A DNA stretch of 64,000 nucleotides from Lepiota brunneoincarnata. Taxonomy: Eukaryota > Basidiomycota > Agaricomycetes > Agaricales > Agaricaceae. Of the stretch, positions 34,736-49,322 are shown piece after piece. The DNA is taken from positions 1,302,001 through 1,366,000 of the forward strand of contig JAEBUN010000003.1 of assembly GCA_023014365.1 (NCBI GenBank). The letters are read 5' to 3'. How positions within the stretch are numbered: position 1 is the stretch's first letter; each line of letters opens with the position of its first letter. A program made the position numbers and the translations under genes. Below the pieces are notes generated by a model. The model saw nothing but the letters and a program-made list of their open reading frames with translations, had not been told where the DNA came from and made no database searches.

Positions 34736-37023
34736 ATGTACGACATTGGAACGCAACACAATTATTATCACGGGTCAACGAACGGTGTGTTGTTGCAGAA
34801 GTTCCTCTTTTGTTATATATGCTAACTTGATTATAGCACTAGATTGTCTCGCAAAATACACCATGACTGGGGCTGAGCATGATTCTTCTATTCGTGAACA
34901 CTCCCCTCGATGTCATCCTGGAACCAGGGAGGATATTGTTCAGGATATTTTGGCGGATCTCCACGACCTCGATCGAAAAGTGAAGATGATATGGATGCGT
35001 GGACCTGCAGGGGTGGGCAAATCAGCCATTATGCAGACGCTTGCAGAAGCCCAGACTCGGGAAACTCTGGGTGCAGCACTGTTCATTTCGAAGGTTGATA
35101 AGCGCAACGAATCCAGGCGAGTGTTTCCCACCATTGCGTACCAGCTGGCCGTCCAAAGTCCTCTTTACCAAACGTACATTGGTGAGCGGATCAAGGCCGA
35201 TCCCAAGCTCCTGGAAAAATCACTGGCAGAGCAATTTGAAAGCCTCATCACTATCCCTTTCACCAGGGAAACACGTTTTTCTTGATTCTGATCGATTTGT
35301 AATCCTTCTGGATGGCCTAGACGAGTGTCAAAGCGAGCGGGAGCAAGTGCAAGATTATTGACCTCATCCATAACTTCGTTGCTCGTCACCCGGTGAACCC
35401 TCTCACGTGGATTATCGCCAGTCGACCAGAACTGCACCTTCAACTCGCGTTCTCGCGGGCTAAGGATAAGCTTGAGATCTACCGGGACCATCACATATGC
35501 ATGCATGCAGAGCAAGCCTCCAGGGATGTCGAACGTTATTTACGGGACGACTTTGCCAGGATTCAACAAAGCTACCCCTGATTCAATACCCTCAGCCTCG
35601 CCATGGCCGAGTAACCGGCAACTCCTTAAAATTGCCAATGCATCATCAGGCTTCTTCCTTTTTGCTTCAAGTGTGCTTGCATTCATCGACAGCGGCGACC
35701 CCGTGTCCCGGCTTCATCGAACTCTAGCTCTTCTTGATAGTTTTGGACCCAGTACCCTCGAGCCCGAATGAGAACCCTTTTCAAATGCTCGACATACTAT
35801 ATGCAAAAATCATGTCAGAGATACCTACAGACGTGCTGTCAGTGACCAAATCGCTCTTGGGGTACTATCTTCCGAGAAAGGATTCATTTCCTACCAACAA
35901 AGGATCGTTTCTACTTGCATGCAACTTCCTGGGCATCGAGCGTCATATTGCTTATGGCGCTCTGCACAAGTTCTATTCTGTTTTGGCATTCCCATCATCC
36001 GTAAACGCACATCGCTCGGACCTTCAGTTCCTGCATACCTCTTTCGCCGACTATCTTCGGAACCCTACAAGGTCGAAAATATATTCCGTCGACTTAGACC
36101 ACGCAATGACTGAGCAATGGCGATGTTACGCTCGAATCTTAGTAGAGTGGTTGGACGGGTACTGTAAGTGGGATCTTCTCGCAAATCTTCCATTGAATCG
36201 TTTTTAAAATGTTTCCCTAGCTCATGAGTGTGTAAAACTCTGCTGGGTCCCTGACCTGGAAAACCAGCACCACGCAGCCTATGAGCTGAGAGAAAATATG
36301 TTCAACCAGGCATCATCATCCTGGACAGTGATGCTCTATCGTTACTGCCACTCCTGGTGTCCGGCATCATGCGCACTGAGAACCCACAATTCACCTCGTC
36401 TTGCCCTATCGCTTTCCGAAGTGTCGAATTTTCTTCGGCAGATGGATTTTGGGGTTCCGGCACCATTCGGCAAGGATCCTGTTGACATGCTGGACTTTTT
36501 GACCTGGATTCGGGATCATGTGAGTGCTAAGAAGCCAAGGACACTTGAAGGTGTTGGCTCACCTCATCTGAGCAGGCCCCCATAGAGCTTCGGAAGGAGG
36601 TCATCGCACAAGAATTTCCCCTGAAAAAGCTAAAGAGACCAAGACTCTTTCAAGCCTTTTGTGAGAAGAAGTGGTACCGAGGGGTCACGGAACGGTACAG
36701 GCGTTTCGAGGTTGAGATTAATGGCAAAGGGATCGAACAGATTGGGGTGAGTGGGCATCGGACCTTCGACCGTATAAAACCGCTGTTGATAGGTGGTTTT
36801 GTCTCAACAGCATCTCGATACCTCGGAATGGGAAACAGCGGAGGAGATCCTGCAGGGCGATGAAGGAAAGGTTGGTGATCTTGTGCGGTTAGCCTCGGAA
36901 TCCCACGACATGGTTGAAGGTCATGGTCACTGTCATGGGGGCGGATCCATCCAAGTGTTGTGGTATTATTCGCCATCAGAAGTCGCCGACGGAAGTACAG
37001 TATCACATTTTCCCCTATGGTGA
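34736..37023 (+). CDS. NACHT-domain NTPase (fungal NLR-like), frame broken in several places
   Basis: Family: STAND NTPases used in fungal self/non-self recognition and cell-death control. Start region YDIGTQHNYYHG, an intron, then CLAKYTMTGAEHDSS and RCHPGTREDI, typical of agaricomycete NACHT proteins. Walker A is GPAGVGKSAIMQTLAE (35001-35048), Walker B VILLDGLDEC (35299-35328), and the sensor motif is TWIIASRPE. A helical region follows (NPFQMLDILYAKIMSE; FLHTSFADYLRN). Four extra single bases are inferred near 35263, 35352, 35577 and 35772. Two more introns reach a C-terminal part (LKRPRLFQAFCEKKWYRG; HGHCHGGG) that I do not recognise, ending 37023. No WD40, ankyrin or TPR repeats are seen. 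The true start may be slightly upstream (FFNRAHHFAISNPN). It is either a pseudogene or a sequence with errors. Confidence 0.68.
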
Positions 37024-37275
37024 AATATATTTACAAGGTAGTCCACGATTAACAATGGTTAGCCTAGATTAGTATGTGATATTATACGTGATGTAGAGTC
37101 GACGGATGTGAGGTATGGGCCGCGCATCGGCGCTGAGCGCCGATCTGTTACCTCAGCCATAACAATGCGGGTATAAAGTATTTATTGGTCGAGGTATACT
37201 AGATGCACAAACCTTGCTTATACATATCAGCCTATATGACGATATTCCGACGAACATATGGTATCACGGATTAAA

Positions 37276-39683
<2,408 letters not shown>

Positions 39684-39696
39684 GTTGTCAATGCTG

Positions 39697-39750
39697 GGAC
39701 GACCGTGGCGGGGGGATATTGGAGGACGACCGTGGCGGGGGGATATTGGA
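39697..39750. repeat. Perfect 27-bp tandem duplication
   Basis: Two head-to-tail copies of a 27-base unit beginning GGACGACCGTGGCGGGGGGA and ending TATTGGA, at 39697-39723 and 39724-39750. It sits 13 bases upstream of the GH47 ATG, inside its promoter or 5' UTR. Copies are identical, so the duplication is recent or constrained. Confidence 0.9.
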
Positions 39751-39830
39751 AGACGCCCGCAGGCTTGCTGGCATTCAATATTGAGGGTGTGCCTTGCCAA
39801 GCACAAGAGCTAATTTTACGACAGAATATT

Positions 39831-40475
39831 CTAATCACATCTGCCGTCCGCCGGTCCATCCCTCCACCGCTCATCCACTGTGCGACAGTCAAACACCTCC
39901 TTCCCAAGTTTTTCATTCACCTCGTTGTGTCTCTCGCACAACCATCGGCTCAACGCCGTCCGGCTGCTCACCTCCGGTGGATGTCCATCCATATCATTCC
40001 CAAAGTCCTGCGCACACCATGTGCACGGATATAAAATCGGAAGGGCCCGCAAAAGCGCTAGCATATTAGCTCGTTGCTTAGGCGTCGGCTTGTCCGGGTA
40101 GTAGGCAGCCGTCGTATGCAGGAATGCCCATGTTGCGCGTCCGAGCTGTTCAACGTCAGGTGGACACCCTGGTGGAGGCTCATCTGGACGAGGGGGAAGA
40201 CTGATGGCTTGCGCCTTGGTCGCCTTGGAACTCGTTGTAGTGGCGGCAGCAGTCCCACCGGCAAGAGCTGCCATCATTGCCGTTGCCGACGGTTGTCCTC
40301 GAGAGCCACTTGTCCGACTTTTGTTGTGTTCGTCGGACTCGATGCTTTCTGACGTTCGGGGTTTCCAGTTGCGAAACGCCGTGCATATTTTACACGGCTT
40401 TCCGTCAGGGCCCATTACCATGCCTGTAGGGAGCGCCCCTTTTGGATTGCTTGTAGGAGCATCCTCGGTAGTCAT
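39831..40475 (-). CDS. ERV1: FAD-linked sulfhydryl oxidase Erv1
   Basis: Mitochondrial intermembrane-space oxidase of the Mia40 import relay. The chosen ATG (40475) gives a 214-residue protein. The N-terminal arm has CKICTAFRNW (shuttle Cys pair CxxC), followed by a low-complexity Ala/Thr/Ser linker. The catalytic domain reads LGRATWAFLHTTAAYYPDKP, then YPCTWCAQDFG with the redox CxxC, and CERHNEVNEKLGKEVFDC with the FAD-binding CxxHNxVN. It stops in a charged tail at 39831. Upstream in-frame ATGs exist (to 40646) but would run into the divergent gene's start; the fold begins well downstream. No frame break seen. Confidence 0.9.
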   Translation of the reverse strand: MTTEDAPTSNPKGALPTGMVMGPDGKPCKICTAFRNWKPRTSESIESDEHNKSRTSGSRGQPSATAMMAALAGGTAAATTTSSKATKAQAISLPPRPDEPPPGCPPDVEQLGRATWAFLHTTAAYYPDKPTPKQRANMLALLRALPILYPCTWCAQDFGNDMDGHPPEVSSRTALSRWLCERHNEVNEKLGKEVFDCRTVDERWRDGPADGRCD

Positions 40476-40627
40476 TGGGTAGAAGACACGTAGTGAACTA
40501 GAGACCCAAACCAGGGTCACCGTAGTTATCGGAATGCACGTCACGTGGCTATTCGGCACGGTTAAAGATTGCTGCAGGAAATCAGCTGAAAGAGCGCAGG
40601 ACATCTCTCCAGCCTCTGTTCCGAACG
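40476..40627. promoter_or_regulatory. Shared divergent promoter, ERV1 / carnitine acetyltransferase
   Basis: 152 bp between two divergent ATGs, with TCACGTGG containing the palindrome CACGTG (40542-40547). Both products belong to mitochondrial or peroxisomal metabolism. Role inferred. Confidence 0.45.
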
Positions 40628-43034
40628 ATGCTGGCGAGCCGTTCACAGCTTTATAGACCTATCATCTGGAACGCCTCTTATCTCCAGCGAGCAATGGCAA
40701 CTTCTACTATCAGGCTCACACAGCGACCCACAAACTGGAAAGCAGCCGCTCCGGACTTGCCTTCGACTGTCACATTTGCCGCTCAGTCCAAACTCCCAAA
40801 GCTCCCGGTACCAAATCTCTCCGACACTCTTGGTCGCCTGAAAGAAAGCCTGAAGCCTATCGCTTGGTCCGACACTGAATTGGAAACAGTCACGAGGAAG
40901 ATCGACGAGTTCGGTGCGGGGAAAGGCGCCGAACTCCACAAGCGACTACTGTCCCACAACGAGAGCACTCGCCATTGGCTTGAGCAGTGGTGGGATGACA
41001 CGGGCTATCTCGGTTATAGGGACCCGGTGCGCCTCATGACTTCTTGCTCTCTCGTTCATCAAGCTCAAAAGAGAACAACACGTTAGGTTGTTGTCAATGT
41101 TTCTTATTATTGTGTGTAACTACCTGATCGCTATTCCGCCCCAGTAACTCACAAGGCATTCCAGATGGTTTCGATCCACAACCTCTTCATCTCCCTCAAT
41201 CCGCTGCTGGACGAGCGGCAACGATTGCTCGTGGTACCATGATCTTCCGTCAACGGCTCAAGCAAGGTTTGATTCCGCCTGAGGCTACCAAGGAAGGGCC
41301 TCTCTGCATGGACACCTACCGGTAAAGCACTACCTCTTGGTTCTGCATAGCCCCTGATTTCACCTTGTCACATAGGTGGATGTTTGATTGCTGTCGCCTA
41401 CCAGGCCCTCAGGGCGTGGACTGGAGTGTCTCCTACGCCAAGAAGGGAGAAACTGGAGACGTTGGACACATCATTGTCATTAGAAAAAACAGGTTTTGGA
41501 AAGTCAAGGCTACACGCAATGGACGTATTCTTGGAACCAATGAGTTTGAAAGGTGGGTGTCTATGACGATCCGGAGAACTCCTTCCTCGAACTCTCTCAT
41601 TACAGACAAATTCAATATATCTATGACAATACCAACAAAGAATATCCCGGTGTTGGTGTCTTGACTGCTTCAAACCGTGATGTCTGGGCCAAGGTATGTA
41701 TGAATGAGAACCTCCGCGACTCAACGCCTGACCCCTCACTCCGGTTAGGATTATAATCAACTTGCTTCCTCACCCACCAACACGCAAGTTCTTCATGAAA
41801 TTCAATCAGCAGCATTTATCATCTCTCTGGACGATTCCACTCCTACTGACTTCATCCACCATTCCCGTGCTCTGTGGCACGGTGATATCGTCAACTGTGT
41901 CCCTCGAGGATTACGCAACCGCTGGGTCGACAAGCCTCTCAACTTCGTCATTTTTGACAATGCCTGTGCAGGCCTTTTGGGCGAGCACTCAATTATGGAT
42001 GGTACGCCTACCGTTCGCCTATGCGACGAGGTTCTCGACCTCGTATACGACCCAGGGTTCGACCACGGTTCTTCTGCTTCTTCTGAAACTCCTATCCCCG
42101 AACCCCTTGACTTCAATATTTCCGCTGCCACAGCTGAAGCAATTGCTAAGGCCGATACAGCGGCACGAGAGCTTATTGAGAGCCAAGCGCTGAACTACCA
42201 TTTGACCAGCTATGGTAAGGCTGCAATCAAAGCATTCGGCGTGTCCCCGGACTCGTGGGCTCAGATGGTTGTGCAGCTGGCGTTTAGGCGTTTGTTGGGG
42301 GAGAAAAAGAGGTATGGAGGAACTTATGAGGCCGCAACGACGAGGAAGTATTTCAAGGGCCGGACGGAGACGATCAGGGTTGTCACCAGTGAGGCAGATG
42401 CATGGGTAAAAAGCATGGACGATCCAAGTGTTGGGAATAATGAAAGGAAGAGATTGTTTGATATCGCTACGAAGAAGCATATCGCATTGGCGAAGGACGC
42501 TGGGCAGGGACAGGGTGTGGATCGTCACCTTTTTGGTGCGTGTTTCTGATCTACTGTGCTGTCTTGTGAGTTTGTTATATATTCGTCCTGTTCCCCCCCC
42601 TCAGGTCTCAAAAAGCTGCTGCAACCCGGTGAAGAGGTTCCAGCACTTTTCAATGATCCCGTATATCAGAGATCCAGTTACTGGGTTTTGAGCACCTCGG
42701 CTATTTTCTCGAAGCATTTCCCTGTCTATGGCTGGGGAGAGGTACGATGCTGTCCCATAACCTCTCGCACCAGTCCGCTCACTTGTTATAGGTCGTTCCT
42801 GACGGTTTTGGTGTCGCCTACATGACCGGTTTCGATGGTCAGTTTCTTCCCACCCTTGCACTGTAACCCTTGATGTTTATGCGTCACGGAATTTTTTTTT
42901 TAGACTACCTGCAATACACCATCACTTCGAGGAAAGAAATGCCCAACGTACAGTTTGTCGAGGAGATTGCCAAGGCTGCTGAGGATCTATACAACCTTCA
43001 TACTGCACTCCGCGTACCCAGCGCTAGGATATGA
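40628..43034 (+). CDS. CAT2: Carnitine O-acetyltransferase
   Basis: Transfers acetyl groups between CoA and carnitine for transport between peroxisome, cytosol and mitochondrion. The N-terminus (MLASRSQLYRPIIWNASYLQ) looks like a mitochondrial presequence, and the internal ATG of MATSTIRLTQ could serve a second form. The transferase start is SKLPKLPVPNLSDTLGRLKE and WWDDTGYLGYRDP. Next come RATIARGTMIFRQRL-type sequence (ATIARGTMIFRQRLKQGLIP), LCMDTYRWMFDCCRLPGP, the catalytic His in CAGLLGEHSIMDGTP (CAC 41986-41988), QAFRR-like VQLAFRRLLG, GQGVDRHLFGL and YGWGEVVPDGFGVAYM. It ends in LRVPSARI, TGA 43032-43034. About nine short introns. The C-terminus is not a classic peroxisomal SKL. Confidence 0.9.
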
Positions 43035-44519
43035 ATGTGCCTTGTGACCTCAAAGGCTTCACCGTGCATACGTTATTTCTAACGCGCTGGCTGAGATGGC
43101 TCATTTTAGGGTGGTGCTGACTTTTGTAATTGTGCCTGGTGGGTGATGGTAGATGATCCATTAATTTGTGGTGAAGTGGGAGATTCGTACTATGATAGGG
43201 TACCAAATAGTCGATATTAAATTAAAGCTCGAGTTAATGACCCAGATGAGTGGTATCATTGGGAGGAAGGGAGTTTTAATGTCGAGTACCGGTACCTGTT
43301 GCTTCTGGCAATCGATTTGCAATAATGGACTTCGACTTCTTTGATTTGTTGCGCGAGACGAGGTTACCTTCCGGTATTGGGCAAATTGCTACTGCTTGTG
43401 CACTGCGCACATATGGATTCTCATGCTTCAACAGACCGCTGCGCTCGGCCTGGAAGTGATATCTGCCCATGGCTAAAATCGCTATCCGACCTATCGTGGA
43501 TGCTATGCGATGTCTTTTATTGGGGGGGGGGGGTTCAGAGTGCCCAGGTTAAGCATGGAGACGGTTCGGACCAGGTGTCGTTATGACAATAGATGGATGA
43601 TAGGGTGTTTGATGTGGAACTATGATTCACTAGTTAGTGAGGACCCAGTGTCGTGCTTAGAACAAGGACAACCCGGAAGTGGACTATTCTCATGTCAGCT
43701 ACCTGTAGTCGATGCGATCGGTGGAATTACTGGCGGTCGTGGATATATCGCGTGAAACTCTGCTTTACCTAAGCACTGGACAACCGCTGGGAAATACCGA
43801 GAGGTTGTACCTATTCCTGCAGTTTTCGTCGGAGACTATGCCCGTGCCAACGCGTAATCGGTGTTTCCCTCCACTTTCCGCGGAATTGTAGACATATTTA
43901 CTATTAGAGCACTGCCCTGACTGTTGATGTACTTGTAGCAAAACGTTACCTGATGACCACTGGTTCGGTCGCCACTTTTCCTATAGTCTCTCTGTTCTGT
44001 GTTCATCTTACGGGTACCTCCTTGTGATAGATAGTGATGTGAGATGGCCAATAGTGGCCGGAAAAGGCCCGGAAGGTGGCTGCTCGCGGCACTATACCGA
44101 GTTATGGGGCGGGTCGACAGCGAGCAGGCATTCTGCACAGAAGCGGCGTTGTTGGAGTGCCCGCCGTGATCATGGGATGACCGCAAACATTAAAATCGAT
44201 GAAACAAGACAGTGTTCTCAGATTCAAGAACCGAGGGCTTGTACTACGGACAGGGCAGCGACATACGGAGATAGAGGCGGGTTATACTCGTTATTATAGT
44301 CGTCGGGGAGGGGGGTGCATTCACTGCGACTCGTATGGGGGGTCCGTGACAATTGTGACCATGTCACGTGCGTGACGCGGGTAAAGGGAGCTGGGTCAAT
44401 CATCCCAAGTTGTCATTCCATCCTCCACATCTCAATCCCAGACTTCCTCTTGCAATCTCCATACCCTCCATTCTGCCCACGATTCACCGGGCAGAAATAG
44501 CTCTGCTGGCTTCTGTGCC
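43035..44519. other. Intergenic region of about 1.5 kb
   Basis: No family signal on either strand. It contains a G12 run (43522-43533) and several GTCACGTGCGTGACGCGGG-like CACGTG/GTGACG motifs near 44360-44380, which may belong to the LIM-RhoGAP promoter. The longest frames (about 115 residues) look random. Confidence 0.45.
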
Positions 44520-47500
44520 ATGAGCAGGGACCACGATTCCGGACGGACTCCGTCGCCATGGAATACTCCAGTGTCACCGATCCACAGCCTAGGAATATCT
44601 CCCGAGCAAGAGTCGTCTCGTAGCCAACAAAACCAACCTCAATCCCAATCACAACCTCGAAATATTTACGGTGCATTCCCATCGAATGCTACTCGCTCTG
44701 CAGACCGTCCCAATGTTCCTACACGATCAGCTACGCTTGGCGCAAACGATCCCGATCGTAATCTCTCCTCCACCACCTTTGTCCCTCAAACTCGCAGTGA
44801 AGACCTCAATCACGGCGCAATTTTATCTCCTCGGGTCGCTAGTCATCTGACGGCGTCTCCCAGACCATCTCCTGCCTTCCTTTCCTCAGCTGGGAATAGC
44901 AGACCATCGACACCTAGTGGCTCTCAGAACCTTAAACCGCGTTCATCTTCTGGGCATTCTGATGATTCAGATCAGCATCTGAGTGTTAATACTCATGCAT
45001 CTGGTCATTCTGGGTCCTCGTCTCATTCTGGTGCTGTCAAGCAAACAAACGCTGCTTCCCCAACATCAACCAGTCTAACCTCGACGTGAGTCCCGATCAT
45101 TTCAATTAGCAAGAATCATGTTCATGCATCATATGCTTCTACCTCGTTCTGATGTATGGTCTCTATAGCGCATGCTCAGCTTGTGGAAAGGTCATGCAGG
45201 GGCAGTTTGTCCGTGCGCTTGGTACCGTTTTTCATTTGAACTGCTTCAAGTGTTTGGTGCGGATGTGTCTTTGTCAGGCGTGATTGCTGTTATACTTATG
45301 TCATGGCAGGACTGTGGAGAGGTTGTCGCTCAAAAATTCTTTCCCATCGAGGGGTCCGAGGGAAAACAGCACCCGTTGTGTGAGCGGGACTATTTCCGCA
45401 GGTTGAATCTCATATGTGCAAAATGCGGATCTGCCCTGAGGGGAAGTTACATCACGGCTTGCAGTGAGCGAAAACGTCATCTGCCACGCACGACCTCTGC
45501 TCACTCGTCTTCATTGCAGACAAGAAATACCACGTGGAACATTTCACTTGCTCGGTTTGTCCTACATTGTTCGGCCCTCAGGATTCGTATTATGAACATG
45601 ATGGGGATGTTTATTGCCATTTCCATTATTCAACGAGGTTTGCGACGAAATGTGCCGGTTGCAACAGCGCGATTTTGAAGCAGTTCGTTGAGATCAACCG
45701 CAACATGCGAGACGAATGTTGGCACCCAGAGTGTTATATGATTAACAAGGTATGTTCTCCTCGCGTGCTCTACTGTATCGCTGGTGTTTTCATACCGCGG
45801 TGAACTATAGTTCTGGAATGTGAAGGTGGTATCAAGGAGGCCGAACAGTTCTGCCGAGGGAGAACTACAGGAGCCGCTGTATCTTGAGGAAGAGAGGAAG
45901 GAAACGGCAACATTGTTGAGGGAGAAGCAAGTCCGGATGGAACAACAGGTTTACCGCATCTGGACGTACGTAACATTTTTGCTTTGGGAAATGTCATGCT
46001 TAATGATTGCCTGTCAGTGTTTTATCAGCCTTTGAGGAATCCAGCGCTGCATGCATATCCGACATGCTGCGACAGGTCAGCAATGGACAGTATCTGGATG
46101 CCATTCGCATGGCCGAGAAATTCATCCTTCACGTTGAAGTACTGTTTGCGACAATCGATGACCTCGAGTTTCATTTTGCTCGCCTGGGAATGAAGGGTGG
46201 GTCGGGCATTCTACAATTGAGTCAGTCGTCTGAGCCCCTCCATAGGCATGTCACACGTTCGCGAAGCTCGTATGCTTTGCAGGAAGACCGTCGAACTCTT
46301 CACTCTGTTATCACACACCCAGGAAACCGGCGCTCGGCGAATGGGGATGACCCAAGAATTGCTTGCGCTAGTGACAGGTCTGGCGCACTACCTTAAAATC
46401 CTGATCCGAATTGCGTTAACCGGAGCGTTGAAATTGGAACGGGAGCAATGTGTCCGGGAAGCCATGACGTCGTTCCTGGATAAGTTACACCTGCTCGCTG
46501 TTCAAGGAGGGAATCCGGCGGCTCGAAGGATGATCAAGGGTTATAGTAGCGAGGCTTCATCAAGCACCAACCACGGTACACAAGGTGTGACTTATGGTTT
46601 CCGGAGCTTGGCGCCGGAAAAAGCTGGGGAGTCCCCGTTTGCTTCGTCTGCTCTACGAGACAACCGAGTCTCGTCGCAAAACCCGCCTTCTGACCTATGC
46701 ATCAAATGCAATCAGACGGTAGAGGAGGATTGTGTGAGGCTGGGCACCTATCAACGGTGGCATTCCAACTGCATACAATGCGCCGTTTGTGGCAAGGTGG
46801 CTCTTGTGCCCACTCCAAAGGAGCAGTCATCTAAAAGCGGGGACGAGCGGGATCCGAGGGAAGCTTCGAACCAGCCAGCAAAGTCATCCACCGCGCGTCG
46901 GTTGCCAGCAAACGTTGGGCTCTTTGTATACGACCCTGAATCCATGGTGGAGACCCCTTCGTTTGGCGAGGTGCCGACAACCGTCTACTGCACCGAACAT
47001 GCACACTCGAACTGCAAAGCTGGATTCCAGCCCGTTCAGCGTCTGGAGCAGTATGCGTTCTTATTGAACGTGGCTTTGCGGCGGCTATACCTCCTGCTGA
47101 AAAAGCAAGGCGTCGTTCCACTGTCACCTGGTGAGTCTTTTTGACGGTGTATGGTGTTTTTTCCCTCTTGACAACGATTCTTGCAGTGGCAATCACCCAT
47201 GGCGAACCAGCTTCACCCACAGGATCGGACCCGTACCGGAATTCCGAATACCGCAGGGTCACCAATGTCGAACGCAAGTTGTCGGCGACAGCTCGCTTAC
47301 CGAAACGTTCGACCATTATTGAAAGTCCGGCTGGAAAAATTGCCCATCCATCCGAACTTCTGCAGCCTAGCCAACGACCCCAAGATTATTCTGTCCATCC
47401 ATCTCAGCAACAACACATCAATGGCAGTCAAAACGTCCCGCAGAATTCGGTGACTTACCAGGGACAGCAACAGCCACAACAGGAGTCTTTGCTCCCATAT

Positions 47501-49322
47501 AATCAACCCCCTACTCAATCTCCCATCCAATCTCCACCCGCTCAGTACTCCAAGCATAACCTTGCTAGATTGCCTATTGATCCTGCATCGGGACAGGTCC
47601 TGAGGCCGGCATTTGCTCGTAATAATACTGAAGTCATGATATTGGAGGACAGTACACCCAACTCACCGACAGGAGAAGATAGCCAAATAGGACCGCCAAA
47701 TGACGGAAATACATTCTCACTCGGTGATATCCATTCGATTGTCGAGGCGGCCCAGGCACGCGAGCAACGCCGCTCTCTACCGCGAGAGTTATCCCTACCA
47801 TATATCGCCGAGCTCAGTGCGCTTGAGTTGGCCATTGTCAAGCATTTTGCAGTGCTTGCGTTGACTCGATCTCCATTGAAAGATTACTTCGACCTGGACG
47901 AGGTCTTGGAGATGGTCGAACCCAAAAGGAGTGGTTTCTGGCAGAAGCTGTTTAAGGGCGACAAGAAGAATGTTAAGAAGAAGGGTATGTTTTAGATCAT
48001 ACATCTCTTGCTGATTGATACTTAGCATCGTTTAAGGCGTGTTTGGGGAGCGACTGGAGCTTCTTGTTGAAAGGGAGGGTGCAGATTCATTACTCGGCGC
48101 AAGCGAGGCAACCCTCAGAGTGCCGAGTTTCATCGACGACGTTATTTCTGCTATGAGGACCATGGGTGGGATTTTAAAATCGCCATGCTTTACTATGACT
48201 CTGACTTGAAGTCCATTCCAGATATGTCGGTGGAGGGCATCTTCCGCAAGAACGGTAATATCAGGCGGCTTCATGCTACCATTGATACCATTGACCGTGA
48301 CCCATCCTCGGTCGATTTTACACAAGATAACCCAGTTCAGCTAGCTGCGCTTTTGAAGAAGTTTTTGGGGGGGCTTCCAGAACCATTGATGACATTCAAA
48401 CTCCATCGCTTACTTGTGGCATCGCAAAGTAAGTTACTCCGGCATCATGCCACTTTCATGACCCAGACATCATTTTGCTATAGATTCGCCTTCCGAGGAA
48501 GAACGCAAGCGCTACCTTCATCTGATCTCACTCATCATGCCGAAAAGTCATCGGGATACTATGGAGGTCCTATTCGTCTTCCTCAAATGGGTTGCATCAT
48601 TTGCACATATGGACTCCGAAACAGGAAATTTAATGGACCTCCCAAACCTTGCAACTGTAATATCGCCGAGCATCATGAGGGCGCGTGGTCGTGATCCGGT
48701 GCGGGACGAAACGTTCGGGACACTGAGAGTCGTCACTAGTCTTTTGGAACATCAGGACGAGTTTTTCCTCGTTCCTGAAGAATTCGTTTCGATCTTGAAC
48801 GACCAGGAATACTTCGCGAGCTGTATGGAGCTTCCCGGGAAGGAGTTCCTCAAGAAATGTGAAGCGTATATGAAGGTGAAGGGTATGAACGGTCGTCCCC
48901 CGCCTTCCACTACTCAGTACAATGGTCCAAGCAACGGGAACATGCCTCGATATCCACCTGTGACATCACCAACATCGGAGCGTCCACCGCCCAACACACC
49001 GTTCGGTTCTGATCGAAATCTTAGAGCACAGCTTCCACCTCCCTCGCACACCCCACAGGTTGGCATGGCTCAAACGAATGATGCGAACATACCTCCCAAT
49101 TCGCCGTCTTTGCCGCAGAGTGTAGGACAGAACTTGCAGCGGACACCGCCCATGGAAGAGTGGCATCCTCCACCTCGGCCGCGTGATCCCAATGGCCAGC
49201 CCTCGCGCCCGCCTTCTTTTTCTGAGTCCTCGCGGCCGAGTTTCGATCATACCCTAGCGTCATCGTCGTCGCCCCATCTCCCTGCGAGCGGCTACCCATC
49301 TACAGTACGCCAGCGTATATGA
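44520..49322 (+). CDS. LIM-domain Rho GTPase-activating protein (Rga1/Lrg1-like)
   Basis: ATG 44520; a Ser/Pro-rich N-terminus, then LIM1 (CSACGKVMQGQFVRALGTVF), LIM2 (CAKCGSALRGSYITAC; HVEHFTCSVCPTLFGPQDSY), a partial third LIM (CAGCNSAILKQFVEINRN) and a fourth motif (CIKCNQTVEEDCVRLGTYQR). After a Gln/Pro-rich linker (GQQQPQQESLLPYNQPPTQS) and a basic stretch (KLFKGDKKNVKKK) comes the RhoGAP domain: GVFGERLELLVE, EGIFRKNGNIRRL with the arginine finger (48236-48256), NPVQLAALLKKFLGGLPEPL, PNLATVISPSIMRAR. A Pro-rich tail ends at 49322. Yeast Lrg1 has this layout and inactivates Rho1; Rga1 acts on Cdc42. Which GTPase applies here cannot be read. No frame break seen. It is the intact parent of the 31.5-kb copy. 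Confidence 0.88.

Noticed and set aside
40476..40646. Longer ERV1 start at 40646
   Set aside because: It would overlap the CAT2 start codon region and adds residues without Erv1 similarity; the ATG at 40475 immediately precedes the family-like N-terminal arm.
43522..43533. G12 run as a G-quadruplex
   Set aside because: A single homopolymer without further G tracts nearby, in a region without a gene; also a likely place for sequencing error.
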